Below, one piece after another: positions 1-8,085 of a stretch of DNA of 64,000 nucleotides. The translations under genes were made by a program, and so were the position numbers. The notes below the pieces were generated by a model, which ran no database searches, had not been told where the DNA came from, and saw only the letters and a program-made list of their open reading frames with translations. How positions within the stretch are numbered: the first letter of the stretch is position 1; every line of letters starts with the position of its first letter. This DNA comes from UBA1765 sp045629945 (GTDB lineage Bacteria > Fibrobacterota > Fibrobacteria > Fibrobacterales > Fibrobacteraceae), in the NCBI GenBank assembly GCA_045629945.1, contig JAZQSE010000024.1, positions 61,325 through 125,324 on the forward strand, written 5' to 3'.

Positions 1-1
1 A

Positions 2-2236
2 GATGTGGCTCTCAAGAAAGAAGAAGCTGGTTATAACGCAGTTCTCATGATGGATCAAGCTCGTGAAGAAGCTATGAAAAATAAAGCTGCCAATGACCCT
101 GTTAAGGCTTACGCATTACCAGAAACAAAAGCTTACTTCGCTCAAGTTGACTTGTACATGAAAAAGTTTGGTCAAAAAGAAGAAGCTGCTGAACTTGCTT
201 ACAACGCTGCTATTGTTCATTATAACGCAAAGCAACATAAAACGGCTGTTGTTGTGCTTCGTGATTTGAAACAACGTTTCCCGAATCACAAATATATTTT
301 GTTGATTAGTCGTATGCTTGCTCAGTCCTTGTTGGAATCTGACCAACTTGATGATTCTCAAAAGGAATTTGAATGGCTCTATAAGCAATATACAGAAGTC
401 AAGGCTACTCGCAATGACTCTATGGCAAAAGAAATTGAAAAAGCTATTGCTGCTGTTCTCTTCCAGAAAGCAGAACGTGCAGTTAAGGGTGGTCAGTATG
501 AAGCCGGTGCTGTTGCTTATTTAGATCTTGTTAAACGTTATCCGAATGCATCATTTGCGGATAAGGCTATCTTCGAAGCTGCTGCTGCTTACGAAAATGC
601 AAAGCTTTATTCAAAAGCTGCTGAAACATTTATGTTGATGCCTCGCTCTTATGTAAGTTCTCCACTTACAATCCGCTCTATTTTGCGTGCGGCTTCTAAC
701 TACAAGAAAGACAACAAGATGCGTGATGCTGCTATGACTTTCTTGTTCATTACAGAAAACTTCCCACAAGATTCTATGGCATTCCAGGCAATTGGTTTCG
801 CTGCTACAACTTATGATTCTATCCCAGATAAGAAACAAGCAGCTATGACTTACGAAATTGCTTACAAACGTTATCCAAAGCACGAAAAAACTCCAAGTAT
901 GCTTTATAGTGCTTGCTTGACCTATGACGAAGCTAAGATGACTGAAGAAGCAATTCGTTGCTCTAAAGATCTTGTAAAGGATTATCCAAAGTCTTCTTAT
1001 GCTCTTGATGCTGCATTTAGTATTCCTCTTGCTTACCAGAATGCTAAGAAATGGGAATTGGCTGCTCAAGAATACAAGTTCTTTATCAAGAACTATCAAG
1101 AAGATAAAGAAAAGTTGATTGCCGCTTATGTTGGTACAGCTCGTGCTTATATGGAACTTAAGGATTTTGCTTCTGCAGCTGAATACTATAAAAAGACTCT
1201 TGAAGCCTATGATAAGTTCGGTTTGCAGATCAAGAATGCTGACCCATCTGTTCCTGCTGAAGCTGCCTTCCATTTAGGTGAATTTGAACAAGAAAAGATG
1301 GAACCGCTTGTATTGAAAGGCTCTGAAAAAGAAAAAGCTAAGATTATCAAGAGCTTAGTTGATATCTTGCAGAAAGCTATGTCTCAATACTCTAAATCTG
1401 CAACTTACGCATCTGAAAAGTGGACATTCCGTGCTACCAATAAGATGGGTATGCTCTTTGTGACAATGGCTGCTAAGATTCGTGAACAAGAATTGAACGG
1501 CAAAACAGACGAAGAAATCTTTGCAGAACGTATTGGTATTGTGCAACAGCTCCCTAGTTACTATGAACAAGCTCGCCCAATCTTCCAGAAAAATATTGAC
1601 CTCGCTCGTGATCAGGGTTTCTATAATGAAGATGTGATTGCGGCTGAAGCAGGTTATATTGAAATGTATTATCAAGGTTGTGCTGTGTTCGTAGAAGTAG
1701 CTGATGCATTTGCTAACTCTCCATTGCCAGATAGTGCTACAATCGTAAATGAATATGTAGAATACGAAGGTATGGCTCTTGAAGATGCACAGTTTGCTGT
1801 TCATGAAGACTTGGAAGCTTATAGAGAAGAATTGCAGAATCGTTCTCAAGCTGCAAAAGACCTTGCTGCACCACAGTGTGCCACTGGTATTAAAGCTGCC
1901 GCTCATTATGGTATTGAAAACGAATGGACTGCAAAGCTTTACGAAACTTTGAAGACATTGGATGAATCTAACGAAGCCTTGGCTGTTAAAATTGAAAAAT
2001 TTGACCCAAGCACGCTCTTCCAAGATCCAGCATACTTCAAGACGAAAGCTCGTATCGAACAGATTGCTGCTTCTACTGTGATGACTCCAGAAGAAAAGAT
2101 TGCCACATATCGTGACATTATCGCTGAAGCCAAAGCAGAAGCTGAAAAGTTGAAAAAGGAACTCAAGGAATTGAGAGCTAAGTTGGCTCCTCCTCCACCT
2201 CCTCCAGGAGCAGCAGCTGCACCGGTAGCTCCATAG
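2..2236 (+). CDS. TPR-repeat protein of the TolQ/TolR/AgmX cluster, 5' end cut off by the window
   Basis: The reading frame is open from base 2 and enters without a ribosome site (the first possible start is a GTG at 5), so the true start lies upstream. The visible 743 residues are mostly helical tetratricopeptide-like repeats (pattern A..Y...k.y..A...y....k.yP), for example around residues 165-215 and 320-400. The C-terminus ends in a Lys/Glu coiled segment followed by a run of six prolines and an Ala/Pro tail. TPR proteins usually act as protein-protein scaffolds. Its position before a TolQ/TolR/TonB-like set resembles the TPR partners of Agl/Glt machinery in myxobacteria, so an envelope motor scaffold is inferred. 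A signal peptide cannot be checked because the start is missing. A terminator follows directly, so the downstream motor genes have their own promoter. Confidence 0.75.
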   Translation, partial: DVALKKEEAGYNAVLMMDQAREEAMKNKAANDPVKAYALPETKAYFAQVDLYMKKFGQKEEAAELAYNAAIVHYNAKQHKTAVVVLRDLKQRFPNHKYILLISRMLAQSLLESDQLDDSQKEFEWLYKQYTEVKATRNDSMAKEIEKAIAAVLFQKAERAVKGGQYEAGAVAYLDLVKRYPNASFADKAIFEAAAAYENAKLYSKAAETFMLMPRSYVSSPLTIRSILRAASNYKKDNKMRDAAMTFLFITENFPQDSMAFQAIGFAATTYDSIPDKKQAAMTYEIAYKRYPKHEKTPSMLYSACLTYDEAKMTEEAIRCSKDLVKDYPKSSYALDAAFSIPLAYQNAKKWELAAQEYKFFIKNYQEDKEKLIAAYVGTARAYMELKDFASAAEYYKKTLEAYDKFGLQIKNADPSVPAEAAFHLGEFEQEKMEPLVLKGSEKEKAKIIKSLVDILQKAMSQYSKSATYASEKWTFRATNKMGMLFVTMAAKIREQELNGKTDEEIFAERIGIVQQLPSYYEQARPIFQKNIDLARDQGFYNEDVIAAEAGYIEMYYQGCAVFVEVADAFANSPLPDSATIVNEYVEYEGMALEDAQFAVHEDLEAYREELQNRSQAAKDLAAPQCATGIKAAAHYGIENEWTAKLYETLKTLDESNEALAVKIEKFDPSTLFQDPAYFKTKARIEQIAASTVMTPEEKIATYRDIIAEAKAEAEKLKKELKELRAKLAPPPPPPGAAAAPVAP

Positions 2237-2250
2237 TAGCAATAATTTTA

Positions 2251-2284
2251 AAAAGAACGAATCCTAGGGTTCGTTCTTTTTTTA
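2251..2284 (+). terminator. Intrinsic terminator after the TPR gene
   Basis: AAAAGAACGAA at 2251-2261 pairs perfectly with TTCGTTCTTTT at 2270-2280 (11 bp) and is followed by more T residues. It starts 14 bases after the stop codon. Confidence 0.9.
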
Positions 2285-2864
2285 TTGTCAGAAATGTTTT
2301 TTTGTTTTGTGTTTAATTACAAATTAGGAATAGGTATGGGTATGATAATCCGTGTAGAGCCCTTAATTTATAGTAAGATGCTTAACTTATAAGAAAAAAA
2401 AGATTCTGAAAATAGTGTGAATTTATACAAAAGAATATTTTATTAATTTATATGTAATAAGAAAAAATTGATTGGTTAATATGAATGACTAAAGTTATAA
2501 AAGAGTCACTAAAATAATGTCAAAAGTTATAAGACAAAACAAAAAAAAGACGTTAAAAAAAACAGGAAAAACTATTATAAAAAGGCGATAAAAACACTCT
2601 TTTTAGAGATAAAAATCATTCTTTTTGACGCTAAAGAAAAGGGAAAAATTAGCAGAAAAGTGTTTTTTTTAAATGTAAAAATGAGTAAGTAATGAAAAAA
2701 GAAAGTAACATTCGTAAAAAAATGGGGGTTTAGAGTAGAAAAAGCTTGTTTTTTTACAGGAGTAAAGATTTTTTTACTGCTTTTGGGTATCCAATTTTGC
2801 ATAAAAAAGATAAATATGGACTAGGAATCAATTAATTTAACCTCTCGAATAAGGAGTATTTATC
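2285..2864. other. AT-rich intergenic region upstream of the TolQ-like gene
   Basis: No supported gene is present. The region is rich in A- and T-tracts. It contains a direct repeat AAAGTTATAA at 2491-2500 and 2523-2532 (32 bases apart, about three helical turns), and the motif at 2769-2786 that recurs near 29.9 kb. The promoter of the motor genes should lie here. The ribosome site AAGGAG at 2851-2856 serves the gene at 2865. Confidence 0.6.
2769..2786 (+). promoter_or_regulatory. 18-base motif shared with the region upstream of the lipoprotein gene at 29928
   Basis: TTTTTTTACTGCTTTTGG is identical to 29872-29889. Both copies precede envelope genes on the same strand (78 and 38 bases before the start codons). 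Shorter similarities (GTATC, CAAT, ATAAAA) follow each copy in the same order. It could be a regulator site or a promoter upstream element. The T-run adds little specificity, so the informative core is ACTGCTTTTGG. Confidence 0.45.
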
Positions 2865-3485
2865 ATGGGAAAAATGCTACAATCTTTCAGTCCTGAATCT
2901 GATGGTTGGCAATTTATGTGGCTTATCTTGGTCGTTTTCATTATCGGCCTTGGTTTTTCAATTGAACGTATCATTTACGTTATGTTGAAGAGTGGTAAAG
3001 GTCGTGCTGATTTCTTGAAGAAATTCGGTCAATTGGTATCTTCTCAGCAATATGACCAAGCATTGAGTTTTGCTGAAAAGTCAAAACTTCCTATTGCTAA
3101 GGTTATGGCATCTATCGTTGCAAACCATGACAAAGGTCGTGATGCAATGGTTAACGCAAGTGACGCCGTATTCCTCACAGAAGCACCTCGTTTAACTCGT
3201 TATGTAAGTATCATTTCTGTTATGGCCTCCATCTCTACTCTCCTTGGTCTTATGGGTACGATTTATGGTCTTATCTTTACGTTCGACGCTGTTGCTAACA
3301 AACCTGCTGCTGAACGTCCAAAAGCACTTGCTGACGGTATTGCTATCGCTATGGGTACGACTCTCTTAGGTCTTCTTTCTGCAGTTCCTCTTCTTGTTCT
3401 TGTTGGTCTTCTCAATATGAACAGCGAACGCTTGATTCAAGAAATGGAAGAAAAGGGTCTTAAAATTATTAACTCTTTGTCCTAA
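2865..3485 (+). CDS. MotA/TolQ/ExbB-family proton channel protein
   Basis: A 206-residue inner-membrane protein expected to form the pentameric stator that couples proton flow to work across the envelope. TM1 spans about residues 18-38. The TM2 region carries LLGLMGTIYGLIFTF (about 126-140), matching the LLGLLGTVxG signature of TolQ/ExbB. TM3 carries AMGTTLLGLLSAVP with the expected small and hydroxyl residues. ATG at 2865 is preceded by AAGGAG at good spacing. It is followed by two ExbD/TolR-like genes and a TonB/AgmX-like gene, all on one strand with short gaps. The family call is firm. The specific role (TonB-type uptake, gliding, or an Agl/Glt-like system) is inferred from context. Confidence 0.92.
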   Translation: MGKMLQSFSPESDGWQFMWLILVVFIIGLGFSIERIIYVMLKSGKGRADFLKKFGQLVSSQQYDQALSFAEKSKLPIAKVMASIVANHDKGRDAMVNASDAVFLTEAPRLTRYVSIISVMASISTLLGLMGTIYGLIFTFDAVANKPAAERPKALADGIAIAMGTTLLGLLSAVPLLVLVGLLNMNSERLIQEMEEKGLKIINSLS

Positions 3486-3525
3486 TATACCTGGTTTAAT
3501 AGTTTAACACATGGAGTGGTAAAAT

Positions 3526-4416
3526 ATGGCAAAAGAAGTCAAGCCGCCAAAAGAGCCAGAAGAACCGGACCTACTCCCGGCGATGGGTCTGTTTACGATC
3601 CTGATTCCGATGCTGTTGTCTATGACCGCTTTCCAGAAGCTCGCTATTGTTGAAGTCACGCTCCCTGAAAGAAGCATGATGAATATGACAAACGATGCTC
3701 CACCGGAACCGGATCAACAGGCATTGAATCTCTCCTTGGCTATTACTCCTGAATACTTGGTTATTGGTGCTCGTGGTGGTTTCCAACCTAACGTTTACTT
3801 TAAAGAAATGTGGACGTTCCGTTGTAAATCTGACAGTAAGCTCATTACTTACTCTCCAGAAGAAGTGAAAGCTGCTGTAGACGCAGGCCATGGTCCTAAA
3901 TGCCAAGATGGCCAGGAAATGGACAAGGAAAAATATTTGTACGAAATTGAAACAATCGAATTGTGGGCTTTGGAAAAAACTTCAGAAGAAGATCCAGGTC
4001 GCGTTCGTTGGGCACTTTACTCCTCTCAAGGGGAAAACGTTCCTGATAGCGCATTCGTAAATGGCAATAACGAATTTATTGCTATGACTGGTGAAGGTCC
4101 TGGTGGTTTAAAGGCTCCAGCAGGTTTGAAAAAGCCTGGTGCTGGTACAGCTCTCGCTACTTTAACTCCAAACTCCGCTCGTAAGTTGAAACCGGAAGAT
4201 GCTGCAAAAAACATTATTTATCCGCTCTCTGCTTATGATTTGATTGCCAAGGATTTGATTGCTATCCATACGCAATTTATTGACCTTGAAGATGTCGATA
4301 ACATCATTGTTGTTGCAAACGATGATACGCAGTTTGACAAGATCATCTCTTTGATGGACCGCGCCAAATCTGCAGGATTCGCCAAAGTCAACTTGGCTAA
4401 ACTTGGAGGTGGCTAA
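3526..4416 (+). CDS. Divergent ExbD/TolR-like protein lacking the membrane aspartate
   Basis: A 296-residue protein with one N-terminal membrane helix (about 18-40) and a long periplasmic part. An ungapped alignment of its N-terminus with the next gene product matches M20, T24 and I25, but the conserved proton-carrying Asp (D21 in the neighbour) is Gly21 here. The periplasmic region is about twice the usual ExbD length, with an inserted middle section (about 95-225) containing two Cys (FRCKSD and PKCQDG) and a Gly/Pro-rich stretch. The C-terminus (NIIVVANDDTQFDKIISLMD, then AGFAKVNLAKL) matches the peptidoglycan-binding fold of ExbD/TolR. It overlaps the next start by one base. Inferred role: the non-protonated half of a TolR heterodimer, or a structural paralogue. 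Confidence 0.8.
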   Translation: MAKEVKPPKEPEEPDLLPAMGLFTILIPMLLSMTAFQKLAIVEVTLPERSMMNMTNDAPPEPDQQALNLSLAITPEYLVIGARGGFQPNVYFKEMWTFRCKSDSKLITYSPEEVKAAVDAGHGPKCQDGQEMDKEKYLYEIETIELWALEKTSEEDPGRVRWALYSSQGENVPDSAFVNGNNEFIAMTGEGPGGLKAPAGLKKPGAGTALATLTPNSARKLKPEDAAKNIIYPLSAYDLIAKDLIAIHTQFIDLEDVDNIIVVANDDTQFDKIISLMDRAKSAGFAKVNLAKLGGG

Positions 4417-4910
4417 TGGCTAGAAAAACGCGTAAATATGGCAAGGACGTGCCATTCTCTCTTACGTCAATGATGGACATGATGACTATTATTCTCGTGT
4501 TCATGATTAAGAACATTGATGCGGAAGGCCAGCTTGTAACTCAGGCAGAAAACCTTATTCTTCCTGTTTCTACGTCCAAGGTTCAGCCAAAAGAAGTGTC
4601 ATTGACTGTTGTTGTTGATGCGAACTATGTTCTGGTGGATAATGCTAAAATCATCTCAACAGATGAAGTTTTGCAACAACAAGAACTCTTGTTGACAAAA
4701 GTAGACTCTGTTCTCCAAGAACGTCGTAAAGCTGAACAAGAACATGCTCTTGCTGCTGGTTTACCAGCTGACGAAGCAGGAAATATCGTTGTTCAGATTG
4801 ACAAGAACATTCCTTATGATGCAATGTATAAAGTGATGGCTACTTGTGGCTTTGCGGGTTATACCAACATAGCCTTTGCTGTTATGATGAAAAACGGCGG
4901 GGAGGAATAA
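4416..4910 (+). CDS. ExbD/TolR-family biopolymer transport protein
   Basis: A 164-residue protein with the standard ExbD plan: cytoplasmic N-terminus, one TM helix with the conserved aspartate (SLTSMMDMMTIILVFMI, D21), and a periplasmic domain ending AGYTNIAFAVMMK. D21 is the expected protonation site facing the TolQ-like channel. The start overlaps the stop of the preceding gene (TAATG), indicating translational coupling. With the upstream paralogue it may form a mixed dimer inside the channel pentamer. Confidence 0.92.
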   Translation: MARKTRKYGKDVPFSLTSMMDMMTIILVFMIKNIDAEGQLVTQAENLILPVSTSKVQPKEVSLTVVVDANYVLVDNAKIISTDEVLQQQELLLTKVDSVLQERRKAEQEHALAAGLPADEAGNIVVQIDKNIPYDAMYKVMATCGFAGYTNIAFAVMMKNGGEE

Positions 4911-4912
4911 TT

Positions 4913-5869
4913 ATGGCAGAAGCACAACCAAAACAAAAGAAAACAAAAGAACGCATGGATCCTTTAGTAGCGTCTTTGATGCCGGAATCGGATAAGAAGA
5001 TGGCCGGGATTGCTGGTATTTCTCTTGTAGTAGCTTTGGCTTTCTCTCTTTGGGCTTCTATGTACGAAGCGGTCGTTGAAGAAGTTATCTTCGAAGACTC
5101 TGCCGCTGCGGACCTTTCTGCTTCAATGACTATTGAAGAAAAGAAAGAAGAAAAGAAAGAAGAAAAGAAGAAAAAAGAACCTGAAAAGCCTCGTAAGAAG
5201 GCTGGCGGTGGTGGTAAACCACGTGGTAAGGGTCAACCTAATGCTCCACAAACTCGTGGTGTGTTGAAACTCTTGACCGCTCAGACCAAAAACGCTAGTG
5301 CCGGTGCTTACGACTTGATGAAAAACCAGAACTTTGCAAAAGATATTAATAAAGTTCTCAAAGACGTTGCTGGTCTCCAAACCACAGGTAAAACTGTAAT
5401 GGGTGGTCGTCGCGGTAAAGCTGACGGTGGCTTCAATGAAGGTTATGCTGAAGGTGGTTCCGGTGGTATCGGTGATGGCTTGGCCGGTCTTTTGGGCGGC
5501 GGTGGCGGTGGAGTTTCCACAAAAGCTAAAGGCCGTATCAAGACTCCGTCTGAACGTGATATCGATATGGGTGCTGGTGGAGGCTCTCGTAGTGCTGCAG
5601 ACATCATGAAAGTGGTGCGTCAGCGTACTCCTGGCTTACGTCACATCTATAACAAGTTCTTGAAGAAAAAACCTGGATTTAGCGGTAAAGTAACGCTGAA
5701 GTTCACCATTGCTCCTGGTGGCGACATTATCAGCATCTCTATTGCTTCTGCTACAACAGGTTTCGGTGAATTTGATACAGCTATTAAGGGTGCAGTTAGC
5801 CGTTGGACATTCTCCAAGGTTAAATCTGGTAACACCACTGTTACTATCCCATTCACCTTCTCTGAATAA
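4913..5869 (+). CDS. AgmX/PglI C-terminal domain protein (TonB-like energy transducer)
   Basis: A 318-residue protein. ATG 4913 follows GGGGAGG and is preferred over an in-frame start at 4844 inside the previous gene. Order: short basic cytoplasmic tail, one TM helix (about 31-50), a Lys/Glu-rich segment (about 74-100), a Gly-rich spacer, then a C-terminal domain (about 230-318) with RQRTPGLRHIYNKFLKKKPG, SGKVTLKFTIAPGG and AVSRWTFSKVK. This matches the AgmX/PglI C-terminal family, which relates to the TonB C-terminal fold. The usual Cys of that family is absent. It probably carries energy from the TolQ/TolR complex to an outer-membrane or periplasmic partner. In Myxococcus, AgmX (GltJ) belongs to the gliding machinery; that role here is only an analogy. 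Confidence 0.85.
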   Translation: MAEAQPKQKKTKERMDPLVASLMPESDKKMAGIAGISLVVALAFSLWASMYEAVVEEVIFEDSAAADLSASMTIEEKKEEKKEEKKKKEPEKPRKKAGGGGKPRGKGQPNAPQTRGVLKLLTAQTKNASAGAYDLMKNQNFAKDINKVLKDVAGLQTTGKTVMGGRRGKADGGFNEGYAEGGSGGIGDGLAGLLGGGGGGVSTKAKGRIKTPSERDIDMGAGGGSRSAADIMKVVRQRTPGLRHIYNKFLKKKPGFSGKVTLKFTIAPGGDIISISIASATTGFGEFDTAIKGAVSRWTFSKVKSGNTTVTIPFTFSE

Positions 5870-5884
5870 TTGTTCGGAACTTAT

Positions 5885-5918
5885 AAAAAGACCTTGCTTT
5901 TTAGCGAGGTCTTTTTTT
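5885..5918 (+). terminator. Intrinsic terminator of the motor operon
   Basis: AAAAGACCTTGC and GCGAGGTCTTTT pair around a T-rich loop (one G-T pair) and are followed by T residues. It lies 16 bases after the AgmX-type gene. Confidence 0.88.
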
Positions 5919-5929
5919 GTATAAAGAAA

Positions 5930-5950
5930 ACTACCGGCTACGCCGGTAGT
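5930..5950. repeat. Perfect GC-rich palindrome in an otherwise empty 5919-6334 gap
   Basis: ACTACCGGC (5930-5938) and GCCGGTAGT (5942-5950) form a 9-bp stem with a TAC loop. No T-tract follows, so it is not a typical terminator. It resembles small REP-like intergenic hairpins. The rest of the gap up to the next gene is AT-rich and shows no gene; AGAGGAG at 6321-6327 is the ribosome site of the following gene. Confidence 0.6.
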
Positions 5951-6334
5951 TCCGTAAAAGCCATCTGGCGGTTATGAAAAAATCCTTTGACTATTATTTT
6001 GTAGGAGTTTTTCTGGCATTGCTAAGTTTTGAATGAACTTCTTGTGGATTGCCGTTGTAAGAGGCTTATAAACTCATTCGGCACAAGTAATTTTTTATGA
6101 CAATTCCTGCAATCAGTTTTATTTCACTTGTTATGAGTTGTTTTTTAGGATAATATCAAATAAATGAATTGAGAAAATGAAAGGCAAATCTAACTTGTGT
6201 GTTTTAAGTAGGGATAAATTTGATAGAGAAAAGTTTTATTTTTTTTAAGAAAAATGAATATTTCTAAAAAAAATATTGCGTTTTTTTTTAGATAAATTTA
6301 ACTTTAGTATAAGTTTAATCAGAGGAGTCTTTTG

Positions 6335-7624
6335 ATGAATTTGAAGTCTGCTTTAGCTGTTGGTGCTGCTTTTGGCATTTTAGGTGTTGGCTCTGCATTT
6401 GCAACATTTGCACGTGTAGAATCTATGGGTAAAAATACTACTTACATCATGGATGATGTAAGCATTTTTGATAACCCTGCTAACATAAATCTGTATCCTA
6501 ATTATTTAATTGGCGAATTTGGCCTTTATAATGAAAATGTGGCTGTGGGTGAAAACAGAGATCCACAACACCCTAATTTCGGTGGAATTTTCTCTTTAGG
6601 CTTAGGTTCAGGTGAGTATCCGGATCCACGTTTGACAATCGGTGGTCTTTTCGGACGTATGGATTCTGAACTTGGTCGTTTCTTGCCGACAAGTGTAATT
6701 TTGGAAAATGGAACAGAATCAGAAGTGCCAGAAACCGTTACTAATTTTGATGGTTTCCTTGGTGGAACTCTTGCAAATGGTAACGCTTTAGGTTTACATA
6801 TTTTTATCGCTCACCAGGATGGCGGTCGTCTTTTAGATGATGGTAGTTATCAGCCGGATTATTCCGCTTATGCATCTGTTGTTCGCGCAGATGGAGGTGT
6901 TAACTGGCAAATTGGAAATAGCATGGATTTAGAACTTGCTTTTGGCCTTGCTAGAGTCCAATATGGTAGTGATCATAAAAGTTTCTTTGATGATGGCGAC
7001 TTTTCTTATTTAGGTAAAGCTCGTGCATTCTTCTCTTTAGATGCTTTGGATGGTGAACTTGTCCCAGCTGTTTCTGCCCATTATATTCAAGCTCCAGGAA
7101 TTGAAGATATTCATTCCCAAGTCGGCGTTGGTATTAACGTGGCTTTGGATAGAGGTTTCTTCTGGTTGGGTGTAGACTTTATCTGGAACAAAACGGAAGC
7201 AGGTAATTGGTCTTTTGACCATGAAACAGGTAGAACATCTTATGATGCTTCTGCTGAAAGAGAATTCCGTGATGAACGCGAAGAAATGGGTGGCCAAATC
7301 AGCTTCGGTATTGAACGCAATATTTGGTGGGATTGGTTTGTAATTCGCGTTGGTGGTAAGAAGTCTATCCTCTATACAGAATGTGATAAACATTGGGCTA
7401 ATGCAGGTAAACAAGATGGTCTTTGTGCAACAGATGGAAATTATTTTAGCACAAATCCGCTTGCTAACGGAACAGCTGATGACCATGTAGGCTTTGGTTT
7501 TGGAATTAACATTGAAGAAAAGTTGAAAATCGATGTTTTAGTTGCTGAAGATTTGCTTTTCCGCAATCCATTCCAGGGTGAAGGCCGCTTGTTCTCTAGA
7601 ATTTCTGCAACATACGCTTTCTAA
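6335..7624 (+). CDS. Predicted outer-membrane beta-barrel protein
   Basis: A 429-residue protein. ATG 6335 has a strong AGAGGAG site 7 bases upstream and is preferred over TTG 6332. The N-terminus is a signal peptide (basic start, Ala/Gly-rich core, likely cut near AFA|TFA at about residue 24). The remainder alternates hydrophobic and polar residues, with Gly/aromatic-rich strands and a terminal Phe (RISATYAF), as outer-membrane barrels need for BAM recognition. The segment DDVSIFDNPANINLYPNYLIGEFG resembles the start of PorV/UPF0164-like barrel proteins. Function unknown. It is flanked by a promoter-sized AT-rich gap and a strong terminator, so it is probably expressed alone. Confidence 0.75.
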   Translation: MNLKSALAVGAAFGILGVGSAFATFARVESMGKNTTYIMDDVSIFDNPANINLYPNYLIGEFGLYNENVAVGENRDPQHPNFGGIFSLGLGSGEYPDPRLTIGGLFGRMDSELGRFLPTSVILENGTESEVPETVTNFDGFLGGTLANGNALGLHIFIAHQDGGRLLDDGSYQPDYSAYASVVRADGGVNWQIGNSMDLELAFGLARVQYGSDHKSFFDDGDFSYLGKARAFFSLDALDGELVPAVSAHYIQAPGIEDIHSQVGVGINVALDRGFFWLGVDFIWNKTEAGNWSFDHETGRTSYDASAEREFRDEREEMGGQISFGIERNIWWDWFVIRVGGKKSILYTECDKHWANAGKQDGLCATDGNYFSTNPLANGTADDHVGFGFGINIEEKLKIDVLVAEDLLFRNPFQGEGRLFSRISATYAF

Positions 7625-7641
7625 TTTTTAAGAAAAATTTT

Positions 7642-7679
7642 AAAAACTCTTCGGTATTTTTACCGAAGAGTTTTTATTT
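7642..7679 (+). terminator. Strong intrinsic terminator
   Basis: AAAAACTCTTCGGTA and TACCGAAGAGTTTTT form a perfect 15-bp stem with a TTTT loop, followed by a T-rich run. Confidence 0.95.
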
Positions 7680-7686
7680 TTAGAAC

Positions 7687-8043
7687 ATGCGGAAATTATT
7701 GTTGTGTTTTAGTTTTTTAATGTTATGTGCTTGTGCTGAAAGGCAAGATAGGCTAGAAGCTAAATTGTCTGATTTTTTACAGGAAGACTTGAAATTTATG
7801 GTGGCTGAAGTTATGGTTGGGGGGCAGCCTTCTGCCCTTGTCGATTCGCCATTTTATGTGATTCGCGATTTGAGATTTTTTGAAGGAGCTTCTGCAGAAA
7901 TTTATTCTGCCTATGCTGAAGTTGATTTTTTTATTTATGACAAAATCCCGATGTTTCAAAAACGTAAATACCGATATGATGTTCACTATCGCCAATGGGA
8001 TAGATATTTGAAAGAATGGGGTTATGGAACGTTTAAGGAATAA
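7687..8043 (+). CDS. Small predicted lipoprotein of unknown function
   Basis: A 118-residue protein with a lipoprotein signal peptide (MRKLLLCFSFLMLCAC, lipobox LCAC, likely lipidated Cys at about residue 16). The mature part is acidic then aromatic-rich (RKYRYDVHYRQWDRYLKEWGYG) and resembles no family I can name. There is no clear Shine-Dalgarno site; the start follows the preceding terminator T-run within a few bases. It lies just before mreB with its own promoter-sized gap, so a shared role in shape or envelope is possible but unproven. Confidence 0.65.
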   Translation: MRKLLLCFSFLMLCACAERQDRLEAKLSDFLQEDLKFMVAEVMVGGQPSALVDSPFYVIRDLRFFEGASAEIYSAYAEVDFFIYDKIPMFQKRKYRYDVHYRQWDRYLKEWGYGTFKE

Positions 8044-8044
8044 C

Positions 8045-8052
8045 TATATTTA
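8045..8052 (+). promoter_or_regulatory. Promoter-like box upstream of mreB
   Basis: TATATTTA in the context AACTATATTTATAGG is close to the TAnnTTTG -7 element of Bacteroidota promoters. It lies 33 bases before the mreB start, leaving room for the AAAAAAAGGA ribosome site. Confidence 0.5.
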
Positions 8053-8085
8053 TAGGCATTAAAAATCTAAAAAAAGGATTCGATT

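Noticed and set aside
611..2242. Long minus-strand ORFs (220 and 295 codons) opposite the TPR gene
   Set aside because: Composition (Ser/Phe/Cys-rich) is that of the complement of a biased coding gene; no domains or ribosome sites.
2575..2802. Minus-strand 75-codon ORF in the gap before the TolQ-like gene
   Set aside because: Phe/Lys-rich product of A- and T-tracts, no ribosome site, no family; it overlaps the likely promoter of the next gene.
7675..7689. Leaderless start for the small lipoprotein gene at 7687
   Set aside because: TATTTTTAG before the ATG is part of the preceding terminator T-run, so it is not independent evidence of a promoter.
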